This document shows positions 52,890 to 63,274 of a stretch of DNA of 64,000 nucleotides, piece after piece (within the stretch, counting starts at the first letter, position 1; every line of letters starts with the position of its first letter). The position numbers and the translations under genes were made by a program. This DNA comes from Amorphophallus konjac (lineage: Eukaryota > Streptophyta > Magnoliopsida > Alismatales > Araceae), in the NCBI GenBank assembly GCA_022559845.1, contig CM040118.1:159422331-159486330 (forward strand), given 5' to 3'. The notes below the pieces were generated by a model that was not told where the DNA came from, did not search any database, and was given only the letters and a program-made list of their open reading frames with translations.

Positions 52890-55717
52890 TCTAAGCTAAT
52901 CTAGTTTCTTCTGTATCTGGTCCCTTGTTATCAGGGTCTCGGCGCCTTAACGAGGGAGTTCTAGCCCTCGTCTCTCTTCCTTTTTATCCTTCTTCATCTA
53001 GTTTGGCGTCTATTGCTCCTCCATGTCAAGGAATCTTTCAATCCCTTTGCTATCCTCTCCCTTTCGTTCTGTCAAGCAAGGAATATGAAGCTTATGTTGC
53101 GCGAAGCTCGATGATCAAGATCGCGTCAGGACGCTACTTCCACTCTATGGATTTGCAAGGTATCATCATTTTGTGCAAGAATATATTATCATTGCTATTA
53201 CTCTTATTACTCCTGCACATGCTTATAATGTTGGTTCCTCGATATGGTTAAGTGGCTTTTAGAAATTTGCTTAGTTCATTTAGAATGAGTTCGCTTCTGC
53301 AGCATCCTTAGACTGGTGATAGCTCCACGCTGGGAGTCCAGTTCTTTCCCTGATCGCTGAGGGTGACCTTTAAGCATGGGTTTTTTACACACCACACGGC
53401 AAGCCATAGCCGATCTCTCTGAGGCACACCGTTGCTGCTTTGGCCATACTTTGGGTATGCACAAAGGTCTTTTTCTTTTCTCTGCTCGGCCAAGTGTAGG
53501 GGCAAGAGATTGATGGATAAGATGACCAACCTAGGCGCTCCCTAATACGAGAGAGGTCTCAAATAGGGGCAGTCTTGACCCTCGAAAGTGAGCTTTCATG
53601 CAATATCTAGCCAATAAGGGCTACCAAAAATAAGAATGAATATGTAAAATTATGAAAATCAAAGGCATGGCAAGAGTGGCGAAGCCCCGCGGGACGTCAT
53701 GAGCCCTGTCGCATGCATGCCTTATAAATAATAGTCTCAAAATCAAAGACACAAAGCCCCAGCGCAACAGACTATCTCTTTGAGGGGTGGTGCCCTGGAA
53801 GGAATTCAAATCCTGATGTCTCCCATCCTGCATAAAGCTTGTCTCCAATTTTCTTCTATCTCCCTCTTAGGCTGGGTTGTATTCCGGGTATGGCCTTAGT
53901 AGGGGCACCGTTCTTTAGAGGCGGTTGGTTATGGTAAGCCACCCTCACATGCACGCCCTGCTTAAGGGAAGCCTTTAATGAGAGGGGAGGGACGGCGATC
54001 CCTGGCCAGTAGTTCGAGCCCGTCTTTGGGTGCTGCAGATTGCTATGTCAAAATTCCAAAAAAATTGAATATGTCAAAAAATAACAAAAAATTGAATATG
54101 GCAAAAAAAAATCAGAAATACAAAAATCCAAAAATACTTCTCTTCTATTCCTTTTATTTTTATCTTGAGGACAGATACGTAATCTGTTTGCTAAGTGTGC
54201 AGGCTGCAGGTTGTAGGTTCTAGCTTTCCTTACTCTATCATTCGCTCTGTCTCCTGCTCACATTCTTCGATCTGTTCTCATCTCTTCAATATCTATTCTG
54301 AAGCTCATGGCCTTCCCAGCTTTCGCTTATCTGCTTAATCATGTCTCCATGAGTGGGCAATATCTCATGATCTTGAACCTGGCGGTTCCGCTTCATCTGA
54401 TCTTGGGCTTTGATTGAAGAATATGTTTGTTATCTTTATCATGTCTATGGTCCTCCATGTCTTTTGTCCCGTCGTGTCATTCGTCACACGTGTCCCTATC
54501 CCGCCGTGTCATTCATCACACGTGTCTTTGTCCTCCATGGTATTGTCATCCCACGTGTCTTTATCCCACCATATCCTTATACCACCGCGTGTGCTATTCC
54601 ACCGTGTGCATGTTTTCTTGTCCCACCGTGCCTTTAGTCGCATGTATGCTTGCCATTTGTTTGTTTGTTATGTTTCATCCATCTTCGTTATGTTATGTTG
54701 TGACATGTTTCGTTCATATTTCTCTTATTATGTTGTGTTCATGTCATGCTTGTTTATATTCGTTCATGTTCACATCATGTCATGTCATGTGGTTGTTGTC
54801 TTATGATGAAAATCCATAAAAAGTAGAAATCAAAAATTCTCAAAAAGATGCCATGTCGCTTGGCAGGTAAGTCAGGTATGGCTTTCTATCTCTGCTCATT
54901 GTTGCATTACTATATGGTATCTACATTATTATAACCTCTCAAGGACCGGCTGGTTGCCCGTGTGTTCTGGGATCTGATGTTCCCCTTTAACAAAAACGAT
55001 GATGATCTAGGAGCATACAGTTAATCGTTGGATAGGCCGCTCGGTTGAGTGGGGGACGATAGACTCTTTCTCGCACGCCGTAATTGCAAGAAGACTCTTG
55101 ACCCCGTCCTGGCTCAGTCTAGCAATATTATCCTTGAGTACTTTCTATTTTATCTTTCTTTGCATTCGTTTTAATGATTTCTTTATTTCAGCCCAGCATG
55201 CATCATGTCATTTTGAGCATTCATGCCTCGTGATCCATTCAACGATTTCTCCTCAGCAATGGTTAATTGCACTTAAGCTCTCTTGGGTAAGAGATTCCTC
55301 ATTCCACTCTGAATTCAAACGATTTTTCTGATCTTGCCGCTTGGCCAGTGTGATTCCTGTCTGGATTTTATCTCAGTCTTATTCTCCTTTCCAGCTCTTA
55401 CGCTGTGTTCTTTCCGACCCACTCATTGTCCGTGGATTGTGTCCCCGATGAGGCTGGTCGTATTTCCTTTCTTAGTTTAATTCTCCAGACATGTCTCATC
55501 CTTGTTATCCATTCCAGGTGGTTAGTTCGGCGTTTTTGGGAGAATTCCTATCGCTTGTTGGTTGTGACGGGTATCTTTTTGCCTTGATGCTCGCTTATCA
55601 GTTCTCTCCGCTTCATCTCCGCTTCATCTCCATTTCACGTTGCTGTCACTTTCGCTCCATCTCCTTTCCATTTCATCTCCGCGCCACTTTCGCTCGTTCC
55701 CTTGCAAAGCGGACATC
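52890..55717 (+). other. 3' untranslated region of the gag-only element
   Basis: 2.8 kb with no supported gene. Two short AT-rich near-repeats (TGAATATG(G/T)CAAAAAA) lie near 54070 and 54095. A series of CACGTG-centred words occurs at 54486-54558. The last 850 bp match the Tat-B 3' region. Several small open frames show no domain. Confidence 0.65.
54450..54640. repeat. Short array of CACGTG (G-box-like) words
   Basis: ACACGTGT at 54486-54493 and 54518-54525 and CCACGTGT at 54551-54558, about 32-33 bp apart, with looser copies (CCGTGTC, CCGCGTGTG) before and after. CACGTG is the core bound by many plant bZIP and bHLH factors; use here is untested. Confidence 0.6.
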
Positions 55718-55726
55718 AAGGAGGGG
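55718..55726 (+). promoter_or_regulatory. Polypurine tract of the gag-only element
   Basis: AAGGAGGGG four bases before the right LTR. Confidence 0.8.
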
Positions 55727-55730
55727 CATC

Positions 55731-57732
55731 TGTTGACACCCATTTTAGCCCACAAGTTGTGTCATTTCTCTTATTCACCATTTTTGATGTCCCGAATTAG
55801 CCATTGTTTTGGAGCTTTCTCGGATGGATTTCAAGCCCATTTTTACCATTTCATATCCTTTAAGTCTTGGAGATCATAATTTCCTAGAGCCCTGTAGCTT
55901 ATTTTATCAACTTTCGGCTTCCAAGTCAACTTACGGCCCATTTAGGCCGACTTCCCTCAAGTAATCGGCTCTCTCTCACTACGCAGTCCTGAAAGTGGTT
56001 CTTTTTCACCCTATTCTTGTCCTCTTTTCAAAGAGTTATCTTCATCAAAGTTGTTCCTCTTTCAAAGATCTACAATTTCTTTTTCTACACCGTTGGCCGG
56101 TTCTGCCCCGTTTGTGAGCTATTCACATTTTTCCGGCGTGCTGTGCTGTTCACCAACATCCCATAATTTTCCCCTCTCTTCCAGCCCCATTTTCTCCATC
56201 TTCTGATCATTTTCTCAAATTTTTTTCTTCATGAAAGTTGTTCCTCTCTCCGTTATCTACAACTTCTATGTTTACCACTTTGTCTAGTTCTGCCCCGTTT
56301 GAGAGATAAGCTTCAATTTCTAAAGTCGCGCGCAGTCTACCCGGAATCTACCTTCATCAATGTGAAGGTCTACTGTAGATGCGTTACTTCAATGTGAAGG
56401 TCTACTATAGATGCGTTACTTCACATGTGATGGTCCTACAGTAGACCGTTACATCCAAACTTGCCCGAAATCGTCTCGTTTGACCCCCATAGTGTGACGG
56501 ATCTACCCTAGTCCGTTACATCACTCTGACGGTCCTACGATAGACCGTTACATGCACCAGAGAGTCCAATTCGTGCTGGACTCTGCTCCGTTTTTGTGCG
56601 CCGTGGCCCTCTTGAAGAGTCCATAACTTCTTGAATTCTTATCCAAATTGATCCCCGTTTTTTCCTACTTCTATCCCTTGGTATTATCTTGAATTTGGTT
56701 CATAGGAATCAAATTTTCATTAGCAATATCTCTCGGGATCTGGGTCACAAGATTAGGATTTATGTTTCCTAGTTCAACTCAAACTCTGCAGATAAGGCTC
56801 CGGGGCTGCCTTCCAAGAGCCATATCTTCTAGAATCCTCCTCTGAATTGATCCCCGTTTGTTCCTATCTCTTGTCCTTAGTATTATCTCGAGTTTGATCC
56901 AAAGAACTCGATTTATCTTGGACTCTATCTCTGGGGATCATGATAAGAAGATGAGACTTTCTTATAAAACTCTATAAAAACTGCCCAGTTCGCAGTCGCG
57001 ACGGGGGGCTCTTTCCGGACGTGGGGCGAAGCCATACTGCACCGCCGACTCAATCCTTCAACCCTGACTTGAAGAGGGAAGTATTGGCTTTCAATTCCAT
57101 CCTTCTGGACTTGATTTCATGGTCTACACTCTTAGTTCTATTCTCCTCAAAATCACAAATCATCACAGTTTTCTACACTTTCTGCTACACATGCGTTTTT
57201 CTCCGTTTTGCATCATCGTTTTCTCTCTATTCTCTCAATCAAATCTCGTGATTTCAAATCTCATGCATGCACAACACACCCACCTATTATTTCCACCCTT
57301 CCACAGGGGTTAAAAACCCTCCCCCGGTGCATTCTCCCCCTTTTATTCATGCTATTTTATCACTTTGGGTAGATTTCTACACTTCATGTTCTAATGGGTT
57401 TTTGCCTTTGTGTTTCATCTTTATTTCGCAGGAGAGCATGAATACAACGTGAGGCCCTCTTCATCTAGCCGGCTGGAAGGAGAGGAGGTCGATCCCACAC
57501 CATTCCCCGCATCCCGTTCTTAAGTAAGCGCGATCAAGTCTTCATATTTCCAAGGTACACGACGCCGTTCCTCTCCTTTCTTCATCCTTTGGAGTTGTTG
57601 GAACCTTGGTGGCGATCACGGTTAGTCTTTCCATCCTTTCATCCCCCTTGTCCTTCATTCACATGTTTATGCATGTATGTATTTAAAGGGGGCGGGATAG
57701 GAATCTAATCTAATTAAAAAAACAAATCAACA
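55731..57732 (+). repeat. 3' LTR of the gag-only element
   Basis: 2002 bp, 33 bp longer than the left LTR because the segment with TGAAGGTCTAC and GATGCGTTACTTC is tandemly duplicated at about 56375-56435. TATA box at 56973-56979. Otherwise nearly identical to 45722-47690. Confidence 0.92.
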
Positions 57733-58698
57733 CATAGTTCTTGCCATCTCCACAAGGGTTCTATTTCTTCTTTCCACAATCCCATTTTGTTCAGGAGTTC
57801 TTGGAGATGAGAACTTGTGTGAAATTCCTGTGACTCTGCAAAAATCATCAAATTCAGAATTGTCAAATTCTCCTCTATGATCCGACAAGATAGATGAAAT
57901 GGCAAACTTACCATCCTGTTGCACATTCTTGAAGAATGCTTGAAATTCTTCAAATGCATCATTCTTGTGAGTTAGAAAGAACACCCAAGTAAACCTAGAG
58001 AAATCATCCACTAGAACAAATCCATATTTATTTCCACTCACACTAGCTGTTCTAGTTGGTCCAAACAAATCCATATGAATGAGTTCAAAAGGTTTAGATG
58101 ATTGAGTTTCGAGTCTGGACTTAAATGATTTTCTGGTGTGTTTACCTTGAGTGCATGCGCTACAAACTTTGTCATTTCGTTTAAATGATACATCTGGCAG
58201 ACCTTTCACCATGTTAAACTTTGCTAACTTATGCAAGACACTATAGCTAGCATGCCCTAGTCTGCGGTGCCACAGCCAAGCAAGTTCACTTTTATTCACA
58301 GCAAGACACAGATTGTTATGTGCAGGGTCATCTAAATCTACAACATACATGTTGTTTATTCTTTTTCCAATGAATTTAACTTTATCAGAACTCATCTCTA
58401 AAATGGTGCAAGTGTGATCATCAAACACAACTTTATTTCCTTTATCGCACAGCTGGCTTATGCTAAGTAGATTATATTCTAAGCCATCAACAAGTAACAC
58501 ATCATCAATGAAATTCGAAGGATTTTTACCTACCTTACCTTTTCCAATAATTTTCCCTTTATTGTTTCCACCAAATGTAACATGACCCCCGTCTTTCTCT
58601 ATCAAGACACAAAATTTTACTTTATCCCCTGTCATGTGCCTTGAGCAGCCGCTGTCGAGATACCACCTATTATGTACAGCTGCAAGACACTCCTGCAA
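57733..58698 (-). pseudogene. Copia protease and integrase N-terminal part
   Basis: Protease active site RWYLDSGCSRHMTG, then the GAG-pre-integrase HHCC region (WHRRLGHASYSVLHKL...CSACTQGK). The integrase core has HMDLFGP, SDHRGEF and PEQNGIVERRNRTL, giving the D, D and E residues. It breaks off at MARTM where the nested element entered. SDHRGEF has Arg where Gly is usual. The frame opens after a stop near 58705. Confidence 0.9.
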
Positions 58699-58704
58699 AA
58701 CACA

Positions 58705-59324
58705 TTACACAAGAGATTTTGGAACCCAGATATACTTGGGTCCCTTCAAACCATAGGACGTGTTCATGTAGGATATCAAGCTCTTGGGGATCCATAGTTG
58801 CTGTTGAGAGGGTCTTTGATATGGTGAGTTCAATGATTTGACAGACTTGTGATTATTCCTGTGCCATTGATAGTGATGACTCCATGAAGTATTGGGGAAA
58901 TTTGACTTAAGGACTCTAGATGAATGCATGCTTCTTGGTTGATTGAGAGTTGAGTGCGTAGACCCTTTAGTGTTGCTGCGTTGACTCATCCACCTGCCAT
59001 AACTATCATGAGGGTTCTGGTACATGTACTGCGTTGACTCATGTAGTGACTGCGTCGACGCATCTGAGTATTTATAACCGAATGCCCTTTCTGGAAGGCT
59101 AGGTGCATTGACGCCATGTGAGCAGTGCGTTGACGCGGTTGACTTTTACCACGCCTTAAGCCTTCTGATCTTCTATAAGATTGCTGTTGGGTTGATGAAT
59201 CAAATCTAGGATTCCTATATTGACCTGAAGAGGCATTTTTGAACATAAATGTGCTTTTCTGTTTGTTAAAATTCAATGTTGCCTTCCCTTTCTCATTTCC
59301 TTTTTCTTTTCTTATTTCATTAGA
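58705..59324 (-). pseudogene. Copia segment between Gag and protease, frameshifted
   Basis: Two overlapping frames (59276-58986 and 59025-58705) read as one Ser/Gln/Arg-rich linker ending GPKYIWVPKSLV just before the protease, so a frameshift lies near 59000. Words of the LTR palindrome (GCGTTGACTCAT, GCGTCGACGCA, GCATTGACGCC) recur here at 58977-59140 inside what should be coding DNA. Confidence 0.7.
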
Positions 59325-59825
59325 TTATTTTGATCCTTTCTCATTCTTCTCATCCTTTTTGTTTTCATCCATTTGCCTCTCTTCAGATGTGTCCTTCCCA
59401 GAAACAAATGTCACCAATCTAGCTCCCAGTTCTTTCTTTTTAGTAGGATTGAATCCAAGCCCTTCTTTTCCAAAGTTGCACTTAATTCCCATAACAGCAT
59501 CAAGGTTGTCTTTACCATGTGTCATTTTTTCGAGGGATGCTTGTTTGCTTAGGTTCTCTTCCTCTAATTTCTTCAGATTTTCTTGAAGTTTTGCATTGAC
59601 TCCACAAATGGCCTCATATTTCTCTTCAGCAATTTTTACTTCTTTTTCCAATTTCTGCATTCTTAATTTCAATTCATCATGCATCTTCAATAGAAAATCA
59701 TTTTCTCTCTTTATTTCAATTAGCTGTCTCTTATACTCATCTTTTTCTTCCAAGTCCCTTTTTAGACACACGATTTCAGCATCTAGTGTTTTGACTCTTT
59801 CATTCAAATCATCTTCTGGACTGGT
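59325..59825 (-). pseudogene. Copia Gag C-terminal coiled-coil extension
   Basis: In frame with gag after its TAA at 59826-59828. Heptad-rich sequence (RVKTLDAEIVCLKRDLEEK; LRMQKLEKEVKIAEEKYEA) predicts a coiled coil of about 110 residues, followed by a basic tail. Ends at TAA 59325-59327. Such an extension after the zinc knuckle is usual in Sirevirus Gag. Confidence 0.78.
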
Positions 59826-61019
59826 TTAAGTTTTCTTTTTCTTTAGATATTTATTTTCCTTTTTAACATCTTCATACTTATCCAGCAATTCGTTAAAAGC
59901 TTCTTCCCAATCATCACATGAGAAGTCTGCAAAGGGAGAGGTTACCTCGACTTGATCATCACCATTTGCCATGAAGCACATTTTCACCTCGCTTTCTTCT
60001 TCAGAGGTGCTTTCTTCATCTTCATCTTTTTCTTCATCACTCCAAGTGCTTACCATGGCCTTGGGCTTTTTATTTCTCCACTTTGACAGTGTCTTTTTCA
60101 CATTCTCAGGACACTCTGACTTGATGTGTCCTTGTTTCCTGCATTTGTAGCAAACAACTTTATCAGATTTCTTAGGATCATCTGGCTTGAGTTTTGAGCT
60201 AGTTCTTACCTGATATCCTTGATATCTATCAGTCTTACCTCCCTTTCTTAAGAATTTTCTGAATTTTCTAGTAAGCATGGCTATTTCACTTGAGTCATCA
60301 TCAGATGAAGGTGACTGACTATCATCTGAGCTTTCCTTGCTGCTGGAACCAGCCTTCAATGCAAGGGGTTTTTTCTTCTTCATGTCCTCATCTGCTCTTT
60401 TTAAGTTCAGTTCATAAACCATAAGAGAACCTATTAGCTCGTCTGGTTTGGTGGTGGGAAGGTTCTTTGATTCCTCAACGACCGTGGCTTTGGTATGCCA
60501 GATTGGAGTTAGGGATCTGAGAATCTTCCTAACTACCTCATAGTCACTGTAGATCTTTCCCAAACCTTTAAGACCATTCACAAGAAGAGTTAGTCTGGCA
60601 TACATTTCAGATACACTTTCCTCAGGTTTCATCCGAAAAGATTCATATTCTGAAATTAACATGTTAGCTTTTGTCTCTCTTACCTCTGAGGTACCTTCGT
60701 AGATTACCTCGAGTCTATCCCACATTTCTTTTACGCTGGAGCATGAGGATACACGCGAGAATTCCTTAGGATGGAGTGAGCACTGCATAATGTTCATGGC
60801 TTGCCAATTTACGTTTGACTTTCGAATTTGCTCCTTCACCCAGAGTTCTTCATCGCCTTCAATTTGGTATGGCCCTTTGCTCACTACTCTCCAGATTTCA
60901 TGATGCTGCGCTCTTAAGAATACTTGCATGCGATTTTTCCAGTACGAATAATTAGTCCCATCAAAAAATGGTGGCCTATTCACTGCGTACCCCTCAGGCA
61001 TGAGTCCTCTATTCTTCAT
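59826..61019 (-). CDS. Copia Gag
   Basis: 397 codons from an ATG at 61019, 43 nt from the primer site. It begins with NRPPFFDGTNYSYWKNRM, the conserved Copia Gag opening, followed by the UBN2-type helical core (SVKEMWDRLEVIYEG; SVSEMYARLTLLVNGLKGLG). A Ser/Asp-rich linker, a CCHC knuckle CYKCRKQGHIKSEC (about residue 290) and an acidic region come next. The terminal TAA is followed in frame by more Gag-like coiled coil, so the full protein was longer. Confidence 0.9.
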   Translation of the reverse strand: MKNRGLMPEGYAVNRPPFFDGTNYSYWKNRMQVFLRAQHHEIWRVVSKGPYQIEGDEELWVKEQIRKSNVNWQAMNIMQCSLHPKEFSRVSSCSSVKEMWDRLEVIYEGTSEVRETKANMLISEYESFRMKPEESVSEMYARLTLLVNGLKGLGKIYSDYEVVRKILRSLTPIWHTKATVVEESKNLPTTKPDELIGSLMVYELNLKRADEDMKKKKPLALKAGSSSKESSDDSQSPSSDDDSSEIAMLTRKFRKFLRKGGKTDRYQGYQVRTSSKLKPDDPKKSDKVVCYKCRKQGHIKSECPENVKKTLSKWRNKKPKAMVSTWSDEEKDEDEESTSEEESEVKMCFMANGDDQVEVTSPFADFSCDDWEEAFNELLDKYEDVKKENKYLKKKKT

Positions 61020-61061
61020 TAGTTCTCTCTAGGCTGTGAAACCTTTGCAAGAGAGCCTGAC

Positions 61062-61073
61062 GCTCTGATACCA
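61062..61073 (-). promoter_or_regulatory. Copia primer binding site, initiator tRNA-Met type
   Basis: The minus strand reads TGGTATCAGAGC two bases inside the LTR end. Fixes the element's orientation. Confidence 0.92.
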
Positions 61074-61075
61074 CG

Positions 61076-62567
61076 TGTTGGATCGAGAGGACGGTCAAGA
61101 TAGAGGGGGAGGGGGTGAATAGGTTGACCTTATAAAAATTATAATAGAGCAATTTGAATCAGAAGCACCACACCTAGATGATTAATTGAAATACTGAATC
61201 AAGCCAATCAGAGAACGTGCCTATCATGCATCTAGCGAGGAACAGATTGCGAAGATAAAACCAAACCACACAAGAGACCGTAATTTTAAGGTGGTTCGGT
61301 CACCCAATGGAGACCTACGTCCACCTCCCCACTCAACTAGTGAGGAACCCTGCTGAGCTTCACAGCTTTGCTAAACCGAGGAAGTAATTCCTCTACACTG
61401 TTGACTACCCCAACAGAAAATAACGAGGAACAAATCCTCAGATCTGCTGTCAAACAGCTTGAAGGCACACAGCCTTAACACCCCTGATCTCAGCACAGCC
61501 CGCTGAATCAGAGTCACCCTCTCTTCACTAAATCCAGTGAAGGAGAGGAATACAATGTTCAAAAAACAATATGAAAACTAAAAGATAAGAAATCAAACTT
61601 CAGCACTTGGACGCAGCGGAATTTAGATCACCAACAGAGAAATCCATATCCATACGCATGAGCTTCGATCCTTGAGTCTCCTCCGTCTGGAATGTAGAAG
61701 AGTCTTGGTGGCACGATGATCTTCTGATCTGGTTCTTCAGCAGCCTTCGTCCAGTTCTGCTCTGAGCCTCTCTCGTTCTGCTCTTTGCCTATATCGTTCT
61801 CGCCTTTTTCCTCTTCTGGCTATTTCCTTTTGTTCTCGGGTGAACCTATTTTGTGGTCTTCCCCCACACAAAATATTTCATGTGAGGCAGGTGGGCCACC
61901 ACCCTGATTTTCTTGTTATCCTTATGATTGCTCACGTGGGGAACCTTCTGGAGTGGTAGAAGCTACGAGACCTTATCCGCTTTTGGCTGATGTGGCAGAT
62001 AGTGACTGAAGGTGGGTTCCACTTATTGTGCTCTGCAGCTTGGATTGGATGGCGTCGACCCTCTTGCCCCAAGGAGTTAACACATCCTTCTTCTAGCTTT
62101 AGGTTTCATGCTGAGTGCGTTATCGCAGGATGCAGCTGCGTCCACTCATTAGTTGCGCTTTAGTCAGTTGTGGCAATCCATCGTACTGCAACGTCGACTC
62201 ATCGAACTGCAGCGTCGACGCTGCCAAGGTACTCCAGAGGCTACGACAAGGAATGCGTTCACGCTGCTTGATCAAGGCGTTGACGCATCAGAGTATACCA
62301 ATAAGCCATTGCCTCTCCCTTTGTAACTACTGCATCGACGCAGCTCTATCTTGGCGTTGACGCAGTGGAGCAACTTGTGAAGATATTGGTAAAGGCTTCT
62401 TCGACTGCTGCGTGGACGCTGTAAGCTCCCAGCGTCGACCCTGTTCCTTTCTAGCACAAGGATGAAATCAAGTGAAAGCATTTATTGAATCAAACTTTGA
62501 TTAATCATTGAATTGAATACATCATTCATATCTCATGGTTGTCATCATCAAAACCAGGGGCACAACA
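61076..62567 (-). repeat. Copia 5' LTR
   Basis: 1492 bp, partner of 37852-39343. The same palindrome set is at about 62110-62445. Several palindromic sites have drifted by transitions relative to the other LTR (for example GCGTCGACG here versus GCATCGACG). Confidence 0.92.
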
Positions 62568-63274
62568 AGTTTTAGCGTCACGAGATACACTTTTTGGGGC
62601 ACTTGATTTTTGATGATGGTATTTCCGTGGATCCAGCCAAGGTCGAGACAGTGATGCAGTGGCTGAGGCCAAGGTCCGTGACGGAGATTCGGAGTTTCTT
62701 GGGGCTTGTAGGCTATTATAGGAGATTCATTCAAGATTTCGCTCGTGTTGCAGCCCCGATGACTAGGCTTACGCGGAAGGATGTGCCGTTTGTTTGGACT
62801 GGTGAGTGTGAGCAGAGTTTTATGGAGCTTAAGAGGTTGCTCACCTCGGCACCAGTGTTGGTGTTGCCTTCTGGATCGGGAGGTTTTGTGGTGTGTACAG
62901 ATGCTTCCGGGGTCGGGTTGGGTGCTGTGCCGATGCAGCACGGTAGAGTGGTGGCTTATGCATCTCGGCAGCTAAAGCCCCGTGAGGAGAACTACCCTAC
63001 CCATGACCTTGAGTTGGCGGCTGTGATTTTTGCGCTGAAGATTTGGAGGCATTATCTGTATGGTGAGATGTTCGAGGTGTTCACAGACCATCAGAGTTTA
63101 AGGTATGTGTTCACTCGGAAGGACCTTAATCTCAGGCAGAGGCGATGGATGGAGTATATGAATGATTATGACTTCGCCCTGTCTTATCAGCCGGGCAGGA
63201 TGAATGTTGTTGCCGATGCCTTGAGTAAGAAGGTTGTGGTCAGCGCTATGATGATGAGGAAGTGGAGGCTCTAG
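62568..63274 (+). pseudogene. Tekay-type RT thumb and RNase H
   Basis: Resumes RT after the Copia element. The first codons include TAG where Trp is expected after CEF. Then [27 protein letters not shown] and RNase H with [30 protein letters not shown] and ADALSKK. It stops at TAG 63272-63274 after MMRKWRL. RNase H itself looks complete. Confidence 0.88.

Larger units (their letters stand above)
45722..57732 (+). mobile_element. Gag-only Tat-related element (TR-GAG type)
   Basis: 12,011 bp with TSD CATAG (45717-45721 and 57733-57737). LTRs 45722-47690 and 55731-57732 begin TGTTGACACCC and end AATCAACA. It has a Tat primer site, a 1.4-kb leader, a Gag of Tat type, a second ORF of unknown function and a 2.8-kb 3' region with polypurine tract. 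No RT, RNase H, integrase or recognisable protease exists, so it must move using another element's enzymes. The primer site is identical to that of Tat-A. LTRs differ by roughly 2% by eye plus a 33-bp duplication. It is younger than the Copia element it interrupts. Confidence 0.9.
37852..62567 (-). mobile_element. Sirevirus-like Ty1/Copia element with nested insertion
   Basis: 24.7 kb including the 12.0-kb element nested at 45722-57732; about 12.7 kb without it. LTRs of 1492 bp (37852-39343 and 61076-62567) begin TGTTGGATCGAG and end GGGGCACAACA. The target duplication AGTTT is at 37847-37851 and 62568-62572. Order on the minus strand: LTR, tRNA-Met-type primer site, gag with coiled-coil extension, protease, integrase, RT, RNase H, env-like region, several AGGGGGAG polypurine motifs, LTR. 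Copia order, the large extra region after pol and the multiple polypurine motifs fit Sireviruses. The LTRs differ at roughly 25-30 sites by eye, mostly transitions, so the insertion is fairly recent. Confidence 0.9.

Noticed and set aside
54410..54819. Three overlapping frames of 75-130 codons that look membrane-like
   Set aside because: Produced by T-rich, G-box repeat DNA in a 3' untranslated region; Cys/Ser/Phe bias only.
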